Part shown: piece after piece, positions 1 to 8,329 of the stretch
Layout: each line of letters opens with the position of its first letter
Numbering within the stretch: position 1 is the stretch's first letter
Source of the DNA: CAYRVX01 sp964427875
GTDB taxonomy: Bacteria > Planctomycetota > Phycisphaerae > SM23-33
DNA length: 64,000 nucleotides
Assembly: GCA_964427875.1 (NCBI GenBank)
Contig: CAYRVX010000024.1
Coordinates: 6,041-70,040, forward strand
Reading direction: 5' to 3'
Notes under the pieces: generated by a model
What the model was told of the DNA's origin: nothing
What the model saw: the letters and a program-made list of their open reading frames with translations, nothing else
The model's database searches: none
Translations under genes and position numbers: made by a program

Positions 1-383
1 GTCCGGTCCTGGAGCATCGCGCCCAGCGCGACCTTGCGCTTCCTGCACTCGGCGATCATGGCCCTGGCCGGACCCACGGTAACGGCCAGGGGCTTCTCGC
101 TCAGGACGTGCAGGCCGGCCCTCGCGGCCAGGATCGCCAGGTACGGGTGCCAGCAGTGCGGCGTGGCCAGGATGACCGCGTCGCACAGGCCGGACGCGAA
201 CAGCTCTTCCACGCTCGGGAAGACCGGCACGTCCATCTTCCGGCGGGCCGTCTCGGCGATCTCCGGATCGACCTCCGCCGCCGCGGTGAGAGAGAAGTCC
301 CGGCTGCGCGCCTTGGCGAACGTCCGGGTGTGCCGCCCGCCGACCACCCCGAGGCCGATGATGCCAAAGCGAACCTTCTTCAT
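1..383 (-). CDS. Gfo/Idh/MocA family oxidoreductase (N-terminal part, runs off window)
   Basis: The reading frame starts at the ATG whose complement lies at 381-383 and runs out of the window at base 1, so only about 127 residues are seen. The N-terminus MKKVRFGIIGLGVVGGRHT is the glycine-rich nucleotide-binding loop of a Rossmann fold. Further on, the segment ending in LSEKPLAV carries the EKP motif in which the lysine helps bind cofactor and substrate in this family. There is no signal peptide, so it should act in the cytoplasm as an NAD(P)-dependent sugar or cyclitol dehydrogenase; substrate cannot be inferred. Its downstream neighbours lie outside the window. Confidence 0.85.
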   Translation of the reverse strand, partial: MKKVRFGIIGLGVVGGRHTRTFAKARSRDFSLTAAAEVDPEIAETARRKMDVPVFPSVEELFASGLCDAVILATPHCWHPYLAILAARAGLHVLSEKPLAVTVGPARAMIAECRKRKVALGAMLQDR

Positions 384-540
384 GCGATTCTCCTCTTGCG
401 GAGACCAGACGGGAGCCGTGCAGACCCAGGAGAATACGCCCGGCCCGAACGCATTGCAACCACGACGTCAGGCCGAACGGGACACGCGCGGCGGCGCGCC
501 GCGGGCCGTCTGTCCTCGACGTCCCGCGGCTCCGAGCGGC

Positions 541-2415
541 CTAGTCGTACTCTTCCTCCACGATGGGCTTGACCTGCCTCTTCGTGGGGTCGATGGCGGC
601 GGGCACTGTGGTCGGCATGGTCGTCGGCGCGGGCATGGTGGTCGGCCTGGATGTCGGCTTCGGCGGGCCGAAGCGAACCACCGGCGTAACGGGGGGCGTT
701 GGCTTGGGCGTCGGTTTCACGACCGGCTTCGGCAGCACTACCGGGGCCGGCTTTATGATGGGCGCGGGCTTCGTTGTCGGCTTGACGACCGGCGGCGTAA
801 TGATTACCGGGGCCGGCCTGATGATCGGCGCGGGCCTGGTGGTGGGCTCGGGCGTCGGCTTGACGACCGGCGCCGGGATGACCACGGGCGCCGGCCTGAT
901 GATCGGCGCGGGCCTGGTGGTGGGCTCGGGCGTCGGCTTGACGANNNNNNNNNNNNNNNNNNNNNNNNNNNNNNNNNNNNNNNNNNNNNNNNNNNNNNNN
1001 NNNNNNNNNNNNNNNNNNNNNNNNNNNNNNNNNNNNNNNNNNNNGATGATCGGCGCGGGCCAGGTGGTGGGCTCGGGCGTCGGCTTGACGACCGGCGGCG
1101 GAATGACCACCGGCACCGGCCCGATGATCGGCGCGGGCCTGGTGGTGGGCTTGACCACCAGCGGCGTCGGCGCGATGGGGGCCGCCGGCTGGGTCGCGGG
1201 TGTGGGAATAGGCAAGAGCTTCGGTGCGGGCTGTATGATCGGCTTGGGCGGCCGGGGGAAGCTCACGTCCGAGGCCAGGACCTTCAGGTCGGTGGCCTCG
1301 ACAATGTCGAGGCCGAGGTTCATGTCGAACTTGGTCGTCCCCATGATGCCCACGTGCTTCCCGACGCACTCCTGGAGGTTGACCACGTTGGTGACGCACT
1401 GGACATAGGCGTTGATGAAGAAAGTGTGTCGGTCGCGAACGATGTATCGCCTGGGGGTCCCCAAGCCGCCGGGAAAGACGTCGCTGGGCAGGAGGACGCC
1501 CTGGGTGACGAAAGCGGTCACGGGGCGGGTGGTCGGCGCCTCGGATTCGAGCCTGGCCTGCTCGAGCTTGAGGGCCTTCTCCCTTTCGCTGACTTCGGTG
1601 ACGAGGTTCTTGACGGCCTGGTAGTCTTTCTTTCGCTCCATGGCGGCCTGGATGAAGGCGACTCTCGCCTCGACGTAGGGCTTGAGAAACGCGCTGTTGC
1701 CCGTAACCGGGATGGCCTTGTACCTGGCGAGGATGGGGTCCAGATCGCGCGCCTCGATGGGCTTCATGCACTCCTGAATGAGGAGCTTTTCGGCGCCTCG
1801 GAACACCTGGATCTCGGCGGTGGCGGTCCTCGGCGGGCCGACCGGCGCGGTGGTGGCAACGACCCGCGGCGTGTCGGGCACCGGGCGTGTCGTCGGGACG
1901 ACCGATATCCGCTGAGTCGTCGGTGGCACGGGGACGACGACCGTGCCGGCCCGCTTGACGTATCGGCCGGAAATCCAGAAGCACGCGCCGGTTGGGGACT
2001 GGATCCTGTGGTACTCGCCGGCATCGCCGATCACCGTCACGCGGTCGCCTCTGTTGAGCCGAAGCTGCAGGGTGAAGAAGCTCTCGCTGCGGAGCACGCC
2101 GGCGGCTCGCACCCAGACGTTGTCACCGGTCACCGTGCCGATCTTCGTGACCGGATCGACCGTGACGTATTGCTTGCTGATGACGCTGAAACACCCGGGC
2201 GCAGGGAGGATCTTCAGCCAGTCGTCCAGCTTGTCCACCACGGTGACTTTCGCCGGGGCCGAGAGCTTGGTGCAGGGATACGCGCCCTCTCCGCCGGGTC
2301 CGCTGCGGACGTAGACGTTGGTGCCGATGACTACGCCTTCGTAGGTCGCAGCCTGCGCCCATGCAGGCACCACGATTGCCGCCGCACATAGCCAAACGAC
2401 CGCCTTCGCTTTCAT
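541..2415 (-). CDS. Exported SH3-like protein with long Pro/Thr-rich repeat tail (contains assembly gap)
   Basis: About 624 residues including unknown ones. The start chosen is the second in-frame ATG (2413-2415) because AAGGAG sits six bases before it; an ATG 15 bases upstream lacks this. Residues 1-24 are a signal peptide ending near WAQA. Two SH3b-like units follow (about 25-75 with NVYVRSGPGG, and about 85-135 with DNVWVRAAGV), normally associated with cell-wall or surface binding. A middle region of about 200 residues is unrecognised. The C-terminal third is a tandem repeat of roughly 26 residues built on VVKPTPEPTTRPAPII, like a wall-spanning or extended stalk. The 100-N gap falls inside this repeat, so the true repeat number and the frame across the gap are unknown. 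The function is not known. Confidence 0.75.
   Translation of the reverse strand: MKAKAVVWLCAAAIVVPAWAQAATYEGVVIGTNVYVRSGPGGEGAYPCTKLSAPAKVTVVDKLDDWLKILPAPGCFSVISKQYVTVDPVTKIGTVTGDNVWVRAAGVLRSESFFTLQLRLNRGDRVTVIGDAGEYHRIQSPTGACFWISGRYVKRAGTVVVPVPPTTQRISVVPTTRPVPDTPRVVATTAPVGPPRTATAEIQVFRGAEKLLIQECMKPIEARDLDPILARYKAIPVTGNSAFLKPYVEARVAFIQAAMERKKDYQAVKNLVTEVSEREKALKLEQARLESEAPTTRPVTAFVTQGVLLPSDVFPGGLGTPRRYIVRDRHTFFINAYVQCVTNVVNLQECVGKHVGIMGTTKFDMNLGLDIVEATDLKVLASDVSFPRPPKPIIQPAPKLLPIPTPATQPAAPIAPTPLVVKPTTRPAPIIGPVPVVIPPPVVKPTPEPTTWPAPIIXXXXXXXXXXXXXXXXXXXXXXXXXXXXXXXXXXVKPTPEPTTRPAPIIRPAPVVIPAPVVKPTPEPTTRPAPIIRPAPVIITPPVVKPTTKPAPIIKPAPVVLPKPVVKPTPKPTPPVTPVVRFGPPKPTSRPTTMPAPTTMPTTVPAAIDPTKRQVKPIVEEEYD
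945..1044. other. Assembly gap (100 N)
   Basis: A run of exactly 100 N lies inside the proline-rich repeat of the SH3 protein. Round-number N runs normally mark scaffold joins of unknown length. The same repeat phase and reading frame are seen on both sides, so the missing part is probably more repeat units. Confidence 0.95.
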
Positions 2416-2484
2416 GGCGAGCTCCTTCATTCAAAGGAACAGCTTCCCAGCTGCCTGCCCGGGCCGGGGCCCGAGGCGCTGAAG

Positions 2485-2513
2485 AAGGTAGCACGTTGCC
2501 ACCAAGTTGTCAA
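2485..2513 (-). promoter_or_regulatory. Sigma-70-type promoter for the SH3/proline-repeat gene
   Basis: Read on the minus strand: TTGACA (2508-2513), a 17-base spacer, then TACCTT (2485-2490). The -35 box is a perfect match and the -10 box matches at four positions. It lies about 70 bases upstream of the chosen start of the SH3 protein. Assignment is by consensus only. Confidence 0.5.
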
Positions 2514-2655
2514 CAAATGTTGGGCGGTCCGCATGCATTGCGGCGCGCCGCGGGAGCCGATGGAGAACCGGCGGATGCCGGCGTTGGACGGGAGTGCGAT
2601 GCCTCAACGGCGAATCAGGCGCCCGCTTTGCACAGGCGCCGCAGCGGCTAGCCGG

Positions 2656-3510
2656 TCAGCCCGGCACGCGGACCGTGAACGTCGCGCCGCGTCCCGGCTC
2701 GCCGTCCGCCGATATCTCCCCGCGGAGATAGTTGGCGATCAGCTTGCAGACGGCCAGGCCGAGCCCGTGGCCGCCGGGGGCCTCGGCGTCGCCCTCCTCG
2801 CCCGTAGTGAAAAACGGCTCGAAGATGTGCTCGAGGTCCTCCGGCGGGATGCCCACCCCGTTGTCGCCGACGCGTATGGCCACAGAGGGGCCTCGCCGCT
2901 CGGCCGCGATCTCAATCCGCCGCGGCATGGGCTTGGGCAACACGGCGGCGCGGGCGTTCAACAGCAGGTTCAGAAGGATCTGCTGGAGCGCGACCTTGTC
3001 CGTGGCCATCGTGAGCCGGGCGGTAACGCGGGAGGAGATCTCGATGCCGTCGCGCTCGGGCGCCCGGAGCATGGCCAGGATGGTCCGGGTCTCGGAGACG
3101 AACTGCGAGACGTCGAACTCAACCCGCTCACCCAGTTCGCCGCGGGCAATGCGAAGCATGGCCTCGGCGACGTCGGCGGCGCGGCGGCCCGCGCCGGCGG
3201 CCTTCGCGACGGCCTTGGGCATCAGCGCCGAGTGCTTCAGGGCCAGCTCGGCGTAGCTGATGACGGGGGTGAGGAAGTTCCTCACCTCGTGCACCGTCAT
3301 GGACGTCATCGTGCCCAGCATCGCCAGGCGCTGCGAGCGGATAAGCTGCTCGCGGAGGTGTTGATTCTCGGCCTCCAGGCGGGCGGCCTGGCCGGGCCGC
3401 ACTTGCGCGTCCGCCAAACGAAGCTGCTCGTGAAGGGCCCGGCCTTCGGCCTCGCGGCGGGCCACGTCCTCTTCGTGCGTCTCGACCTTCGTCGTGTGTG
3501 TCGTGGCCAC
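2656..3510 (-). CDS. Sensor histidine kinase, soluble, without an input domain
   Basis: I place the start at the GTG complementing 3508-3510, preceded by AGAGGG; the frame is open a further 41 codons upstream but that part would overlap the divergent small gene. The 284-residue product has a short charged coiled coil (about 5-60), then an H-box with VHEVRN (His near residue 74), an N-box with LLLNARAAV, a G1 box DNGVGIPPEDLEHIFEPFF and a G2 box HGLGLAV. There is no membrane segment or sensor domain, so input must come from a partner protein. No response regulator is adjacent; the nearest stand-alone receiver gene is at 48085, so the partner is unknown. Confidence 0.85.
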   Translation of the reverse strand: MATTHTTKVETHEEDVARREAEGRALHEQLRLADAQVRPGQAARLEAENQHLREQLIRSQRLAMLGTMTSMTVHEVRNFLTPVISYAELALKHSALMPKAVAKAAGAGRRAADVAEAMLRIARGELGERVEFDVSQFVSETRTILAMLRAPERDGIEISSRVTARLTMATDKVALQQILLNLLLNARAAVLPKPMPRRIEIAAERRGPSVAIRVGDNGVGIPPEDLEHIFEPFFTTGEEGDAEAPGGHGLGLAVCKLIANYLRGEISADGEPGRGATFTVRVPG

Positions 3511-3623
3511 CTCAGGCGCCCTCTTGCCAACCGGCCGGGCCGGCGTTATGAAGGTCCATGGCGTGCTGTTGCTGTCTTGATATCGGCCGGTGGCGCCGGG
3601 AACTTGAGGCCGGACGACTGCCC

Positions 3624-3899
3624 ATGGACCCACACGTCAACCTGAGCAGGCTGCTGGAGCTGGCCGAGGAGGCAGGCATCACCGTGCGGCGCGTGCCGGC
3701 TGCCGGCGACGACGCCGAGCACCCGGGCGGCGCCTTTGTGCGGCTCAAGGGCCGCGAGATGCTCCTGCTGGACCCGACCGCCGCGGTCTGCGACCAGATC
3801 GTCGTCGTCGCGGCGGCGCTGCGCGGCCGGCCGGAGATCGAGAACCGCTACCTCGCCCCGGAAATCCGGCAGCTCATCGACGAACACCAGGACGCGTAG
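3624..3899 (+). CDS. Conserved small hypothetical protein
   Basis: 91 residues from the ATG at 3624 (MDPHVNLSRLLELAEEAGIT); the frame is open to an ATG at 3558, but the 22 added residues are Cys- and Arg-rich and overlap the region upstream of the divergent kinase. The protein has alternating helical and beta segments, with HPGGAFVRLKGREMLLLDP in the centre, and no signal peptide or membrane segment. It ends 9 bases before acpS and reads in the same direction, so it is probably the first gene of the acpS-lpxB operon. I do not recognise a family and cannot assign a function. Confidence 0.6.
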   Translation: MDPHVNLSRLLELAEEAGITVRRVPAAGDDAEHPGGAFVRLKGREMLLLDPTAAVCDQIVVVAAALRGRPEIENRYLAPEIRQLIDEHQDA

Positions 3900-3908
3900 C
3901 AGCGAAAC

Positions 3909-4322
3909 ATGAACGTGACGGCACACGGGATCGACCTTGTGGAGTGCGGGCGGCTGGCCGGGATCATCCAGCGGCACGGCGAACGCTTCCTCCGGCGCGT
4001 CTTCACGCCGGGCGAGCTGGCGTACTGCCGCCGGCGGAAGCGCGAAATCGAGCACCTCGCCGGGCGCTTTGCGGCCAAGGAGGCCGTGCTGAAGGCCCTG
4101 GGCACGGGCTGGCGGGGCGGCATCGCCTGGACGGACGTCGAGGTCGTCAGCGCCCCGTCGGGTCAGCCCCGGGTCGTCCTGTCGGGCCGCTGCCGCGGGA
4201 TCGCCGAGGAGCTCGGCCTGTCCCGCATCCTGGTCTCCATCAGTCACACGGCCACGCACGCCATCGCCTCGGCCGTCGGCTGCACGGAAAGCGGGCCGGA
4301 GGCTCAAGCCGTCGGGAACTGA
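3909..4322 (+). CDS. acpS: Holo-[acyl-carrier-protein] synthase
   Basis: 137 residues, close to the usual AcpS size. It transfers 4'-phosphopantetheine from coenzyme A to a serine of acyl carrier protein, which activates fatty-acid synthesis. The N-terminal GIDLVE gives the metal-binding aspartate and the segment RFAAKEAVLKALGTG holds the second conserved metal/CoA motif. SISHTATHAIASAV at the end is the family's C-terminal strand. It is followed after three bases by lpxB, so the operon links acyl-carrier activation to lipid A synthesis. Confidence 0.93.
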   Translation: MNVTAHGIDLVECGRLAGIIQRHGERFLRRVFTPGELAYCRRRKREIEHLAGRFAAKEAVLKALGTGWRGGIAWTDVEVVSAPSGQPRVVLSGRCRGIAEELGLSRILVSISHTATHAIASAVGCTESGPEAQAVGN

Positions 4323-4325
4323 TAC

Positions 4326-5471
4326 ATGCCGAAGCGCCCCGCGACCATATTCATCTCGGCTGCCGAGGACAGCGGCGACGAGCACGCGTCGAACCTGATC
4401 CGCGCGATCCGGCGCCGGCGGGAGGACATCCGGCTGGTGGGCGTGGGGGGCGAGAAGATGGCCGCGGCGGGCTGCGAGCTGGTCGCCGACCTGACGAAGA
4501 AGGCCAGCATGGCCGGCGGGCCGATGCTTCAGATCGGCTATTGGTACCGAACGGTCAGGCGACTTCAGCGGACGATAAGGCAGCTTAGCCCGGACCTGCA
4601 CGTCCCGGTGGACTCGCCGGCACTGAACTGGCACCTGGCCGCCGCCGCCAAGCAGAGCGGGGCCAGGGTCTTCTACTACATCGCGCCGCAGGTATGGGCC
4701 TGGGCGCCGTGGCGGGTAAGGAAGCTGGCCCGCCTGACCGACCACGTGGGGTGCATCCTGCCGTTCGAGCAGCCGTACCTTCGCCATCGCGGCGTCTACG
4801 CCACGTACGTGGGCCATCCGCTCTTCGACACGCTGCCCCAGCGCCCCCAGACGCTGCCGGACCTCACCGAGGCGTGGGCCGACGGGGCGTGGCGGGTGGC
4901 CCTACTGGCCGGGAGCCGGCCGGGCGAGATCCGCGGGCACGTGCCGATGTTCCTCGCCGCGGCCGCAGAGATCCGCCGTCGTTGGGGCGGGGCCCGCTTT
5001 ACCTTTGCGGCGGGGACCGATGCCGCCGGGGAGGCGATTCGGGCCGCCTGCTGGGGGCAGGACGTGGACGTCGTCGTGGGCCGGACACGCCAGGTGCTCG
5101 CCGAAAGCCACTTCGCGCTGGCCGTCAGCGGGACCATCACGCTCGAGCTGGCCCACTTCGGCGTGCCCATGGTGGTCGTCTACAGGGCCAGCCGCCGGGG
5201 CTACAACCTGCTCGGCCGCTGGCTGCTGCACACGCCGCACCTGTCACTGGTGAACATCCTGGCCGGTCGGCGCCTCGTGCCGGAGCTGATGCCGTACCAC
5301 GGCCGGGGCCGCCAGGTGATCGACATGGTCATGGAGGTGATGGACGACCTGGGCTGGCTCTTCGAGACGCGCCGGGGGCTCCTGGAGCTGACCGATCCCC
5401 TGCGCATGGCCCCGCCGCAGACCGCAAGCGACAACGCGGCCGTGCTGGCCCTCCAGACGGCGGAAGGGTAG
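4326..5471 (+). CDS. lpxB: Lipid-A-disaccharide synthase
   Basis: 381 residues, the usual length. LpxB (GT19) condenses UDP-2,3-diacylglucosamine with lipid X to form the lipid A disaccharide at the inner face of the cytoplasmic membrane. The N-terminus has SAAEDSGDEHAS in place of the common AGE-SGD motif, and VFYYIAPQVWAWAPWRVRKL is the strongly conserved central signature. AVSGTITLELAHFGVPMVVVYR is spread over the C-terminal donor-binding site. The gene starts four bases after acpS. It implies an outer membrane with lipid A-like lipid. Confidence 0.93.
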   Translation: MPKRPATIFISAAEDSGDEHASNLIRAIRRRREDIRLVGVGGEKMAAAGCELVADLTKKASMAGGPMLQIGYWYRTVRRLQRTIRQLSPDLHVPVDSPALNWHLAAAAKQSGARVFYYIAPQVWAWAPWRVRKLARLTDHVGCILPFEQPYLRHRGVYATYVGHPLFDTLPQRPQTLPDLTEAWADGAWRVALLAGSRPGEIRGHVPMFLAAAAEIRRRWGGARFTFAAGTDAAGEAIRAACWGQDVDVVVGRTRQVLAESHFALAVSGTITLELAHFGVPMVVVYRASRRGYNLLGRWLLHTPHLSLVNILAGRRLVPELMPYHGRGRQVIDMVMEVMDDLGWLFETRRGLLELTDPLRMAPPQTASDNAAVLALQTAEG

Positions 5472-5483
5472 GGGGGCGCGGCC

Positions 5484-5837
5484 TCAGGAGACCGGCGAGC
5501 CGGGCGGCGCCGGGCGGTCCGTCGTCAGCACGATCACGTCGGCGGGGTCGGGCATCTCGCCGACCGTGGCGGCCAGGAGCATCCCGTTCGACTCCAGGCC
5601 TCGCATCTTCCGCGGGGCGAGATTCGTCACGACGACGACGTCCTTGCCCACCAGGTCCTCGGCCTTGTACCAGTCTTTCAGGCCGGCGATGATCTGGCGC
5701 CGCTCGTCGCCCAGGTCGATCTGCATGACGATCAGCTTGTCGGCGTTGGGGTGGTCGCTGGCCTCGACGATCTTCGCCACGCGGAGGTCCAGCTTGAGGA
5801 ACTCGTCGAACTGAATGATGGGTTTCTGCTCCGCCAT
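5484..5837 (-). CDS. tRNA-binding domain protein (MetRS C-terminal domain / CsaA-like)
   Basis: 117 residues from the ATG complementing 5835-5837, with GGAAAGG six bases before it; the longer open frame upstream reads through a dispersed repeat and is not credible. The whole protein is one OB-fold tRNA-binding domain: FLKLDLRVAKIVEASDHPNADKL at the start and VVVVTNLAPRKMRGLESNGM later are the hallmark segments. In bacteria this domain occurs at the C-terminus of methionyl-tRNA synthetase or as a free protein such as CsaA. A stand-alone copy may dock to a shorter MetRS or act as an RNA-binding chaperone; the sequence does not decide which. It converges with lpxB. Confidence 0.82.
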   Translation of the reverse strand: MAEQKPIIQFDEFLKLDLRVAKIVEASDHPNADKLIVMQIDLGDERRQIIAGLKDWYKAEDLVGKDVVVVTNLAPRKMRGLESNGMLLAATVGEMPDPADVIVLTTDRPAPPGSPVS

Positions 5838-5876
5838 GTCGTGCCTTTCCGTATTCTTTGCAGCCGGCAGAGATTC

Positions 5877-5910
5877 TATAGCAGGGATGCAGGGGATGCA
5901 GGGGATAAAC
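5877..5910 (+). repeat. Dispersed GCAGGGGAT repeat, copy 1
   Basis: The segment TAGCAGGGATGCAGGGGATG followed by another CAGGGGATAAAC lies between the tRNA-binding protein gene and manA. The same word pattern recurs at 27541-27590, in reverse at 27634-27668, and at 29917-29968, always outside or at the very edge of genes. Confidence 0.75.
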
Positions 5911-6006
5911 CCGCGGATTTGCGTCTCCGCAGGCACGGGGAGAGACACTGGCGAAAGCCCGACGCGCCCGATAGAATGCCCCACGCCTCAAACGAAGGAA
6001 CAGTCA

Positions 6007-6969
6007 ATGGAAGTCTATCCCTGTAAGCTCGAGCCGATCTACGTGGAGATGATCTGGGGCGGGCGGAACCTGGAGCGGCTGTTCGGCCGCGAGCTGCCGG
6101 CAGGCAGGAAGATCGGGGAGAGCTGGGAGCTGGCCGACCTGCCGGGGCGCGTCAGCGCGGCGGGCAACGGGCCGCGGGCGGGCGCGTCCCTGACGGACCT
6201 GGTGGGGGAGTTGGAAGGCGAGCTGCTCGGGGGCGCCGCACCGATGCCCGACGGGCGATTCCCCTTGCTGCTGAAGCTGCTGGACGCCAACGACATCCTC
6301 TCGCTCCAGGTCCATCCGGACGCCGAAGCGGTCCAGGCGATCGGCGGCGACGCGGCCCTCAAGACCGAGTGCTGGTACGTCCTGGAGAGCCGCGACGGGA
6401 TGATCTACAAGGGCATCCGCGACGGCGTGACGCCCGAGGAGTTCCGCGCGGCCGTCGAGGCGGACCGGGCCGAGGAGGTCGTTCGCGCCGTGCCGGTCGC
6501 GGCGGGGGACTTCCACTATCTGCCCGCGGGGACCGTCCACGCCCTCGGCGCCGGCGTCGTCGTCGCGGAGGTGCAGACACCGTCGGACACCACGTATCGC
6601 GTGACCGATTGGGGCAGGGGACGCGAGATCCACGTCGAGCGATCGATGCAGTGCATTCACTTCGTCCCGGCCGACGACCAGGCGCCCGGCGCAGCCGGCG
6701 AGACGCTGCTGGTGACGGAGTTCTTCACGGTGGCCCGCCGGTCGGCGGCGGCCGGCGAGGCCGTTGACCTTCCCGCCGGGCGCTGCGCGGCGCTGATGGT
6801 CCTTGAGGCCGACGGCGCCGTCGAGGTCCGCCACGAGGGCGGCCCCGAGCCGGCCACTCCGGCCGCGGCGGGCGATACGATCCTCCTCCCGGCGGCACTG
6901 GAGGCGCCCACGCTGGCGGCCGAGGGCCGCGCCGCCTGGCTGGAGATCACGCTGCCGAACCGCACGTAG
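6007..6969 (+). CDS. manA: Mannose-6-phosphate isomerase, class I
   Basis: 320 residues from the ATG at 6007; the open frame upstream includes the dispersed repeat and is rejected. The enzyme interconverts fructose 6-phosphate and mannose 6-phosphate for GDP-mannose and glycan synthesis. KIGESWELAD, LSLQVHPDAEA (zinc-binding His) and YLPAGTVHALGAG with VVVAEVQTPSDTTYRVTDWG mark the cupin core with its metal ligands. The length fits the short Bacillus-like class. The next gene, a Tat oxidoreductase, starts 15 bases after the stop and may be cotranscribed. Confidence 0.92.
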   Translation: MEVYPCKLEPIYVEMIWGGRNLERLFGRELPAGRKIGESWELADLPGRVSAAGNGPRAGASLTDLVGELEGELLGGAAPMPDGRFPLLLKLLDANDILSLQVHPDAEAVQAIGGDAALKTECWYVLESRDGMIYKGIRDGVTPEEFRAAVEADRAEEVVRAVPVAAGDFHYLPAGTVHALGAGVVVAEVQTPSDTTYRVTDWGRGREIHVERSMQCIHFVPADDQAPGAAGETLLVTEFFTVARRSAAAGEAVDLPAGRCAALMVLEADGAVEVRHEGGPEPATPAAAGDTILLPAALEAPTLAAEGRAAWLEITLPNRT

Positions 6970-6984
6970 ACAGGGAGGCCGAAC

Positions 6985-8298
6985 ATGGAACGAGGCATCA
7001 GCCGACGCGGATTGCTGAAGGCCGCGGTGTCCGCGGGCGCGGCGGCATTCGCCGCCCCGCGGATCCTCTCGGCCGGGAGTCCCAACGCCAAGCTCAACAT
7101 CGCCTGCATCGGCGCCGGCGGGCGCGGCGGCGTCCACGTGGGCGAGGCCCTTCGGGAGAAGCTCGTCGCCGTGGTGGACGTCGAGGACAAGCGGATCGAC
7201 CGGGCCGCAAAGTACGCCAAGGGTCTGGCGGCGTACACCGATTACCGCAAGATGTTCGACGAGATGCACAGGGACATCGACGCGGTGGTCGTCGCCACGC
7301 CCGATCACAGCCACGCTGCCGCAACGATGCTGGCCCTCAAGCACGGCAAGCACTGCTACACGGAGAAGCCCCTGACGCACTCGATCCACGAGGCCCGCGT
7401 GCTGGCCGCCGAGGCCCAAAAGCAGAAAGTCGCCACGCAGATGGGCAACCAGGGCCACGCCGGCGAGGGCTATCGACTGTTGTGCGAATGGATCTGGGAC
7501 GGCGCCATCGGAGACGTCGGCGAGGTGCACGCCTGGACCGACCGCCCGGCCGGGTGGTGGCCGCAGGGCGTCGATCGGCCGAAGCCGGCCGACGTGCCCA
7601 GGGGACTGCACTGGGACCTGTGGCTGGGTCCGGCCCCGAAGCGCCCGTACGCGCCGGGATACCACCCGTCGCAGTGGCGGGGCTGGTTCGACTTCGGCAC
7701 CGGCGCGCTGGGCGACATGGGCTGCCATATCCTCGACGGGGCGTTCTGGGCGCTCAAGCTCCGCGGGCCTGCGAGCGTCGACGTGAAGAGCTCCGGGCAC
7801 AACAACGACTCGTACCCCACCTGGTCGATCGCGACGTACGAGTTTCCCGCCCGAGGCGGCATGCCCCCGTGCACGCTGACGTGGTACGACGCCAAGAGAA
7901 CGCCACCCCGGAAGCTGGCGGGCCTTACGGGCAAGGAGGAGTATCCCAAGTGCGGCTCGCTGTTCGTCGGCCGGAAGGGCAGGATCCTCATCCCGCACGG
8001 CGGCCGGCCGAGGCTCATCCCCCAGCAGTTGATGAGAGACTACAAGCGCCCGGACAAGACTATCCCGCGCAGCAACGGCGGGCACTGGGCCGAGTGGATC
8101 CGCGCGTGCAAGGGCGGCCGCCCGGCGGCGAGCGGCTTCAGCTACTCCGGGCCGCTCACGGAGATGGTGCTCCTGGGCGTGCTCGCCCAGCGGATGAGCC
8201 GGAAGATCGTCTGGGACGCCGAGGCCATGAAGGTCACCAACATCCCCGAGGCCAACCGGTACGTCCGGCGCGAGTACCGAAAGGGCTGGACGCTCTGA
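6985..8298 (+). CDS. Tat-exported Gfo/Idh/MocA family oxidoreductase
   Basis: 437 residues. The N-terminus has SRRGLLKAAVSAGAAAFAAP, a twin-arginine signal with a short hydrophobic stretch. The mature part begins with the Rossmann motif IACIGAGGRGGVH and contains YTEKPLTHSIHEA (EKP motif). The C-terminal half has the paired WWPQG, WDLWLGP and YHPSQWRGWFDFGTGALGDM segments typical of the large planctomycete group annotated as oxidoreductases acting on sugars or their derivatives in the periplasm. Substrate unknown. It follows manA closely, which suggests a shared role in sugar metabolism, but that is an inference. Confidence 0.87.
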   Translation: MERGISRRGLLKAAVSAGAAAFAAPRILSAGSPNAKLNIACIGAGGRGGVHVGEALREKLVAVVDVEDKRIDRAAKYAKGLAAYTDYRKMFDEMHRDIDAVVVATPDHSHAAATMLALKHGKHCYTEKPLTHSIHEARVLAAEAQKQKVATQMGNQGHAGEGYRLLCEWIWDGAIGDVGEVHAWTDRPAGWWPQGVDRPKPADVPRGLHWDLWLGPAPKRPYAPGYHPSQWRGWFDFGTGALGDMGCHILDGAFWALKLRGPASVDVKSSGHNNDSYPTWSIATYEFPARGGMPPCTLTWYDAKRTPPRKLAGLTGKEEYPKCGSLFVGRKGRILIPHGGRPRLIPQQLMRDYKRPDKTIPRSNGGHWAEWIRACKGGRPAASGFSYSGPLTEMVLLGVLAQRMSRKIVWDAEAMKVTNIPEANRYVRREYRKGWTL

Positions 8299-8329
8299 AC
8301 GGCGGCGTCCACGAATCCCCCGCCCAATC

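Noticed and set aside
34..2391. A 785-codon plus-strand open frame across the N gap
   Set aside because: Shadow of the SH3/proline-repeat protein; no start site or family resemblance.
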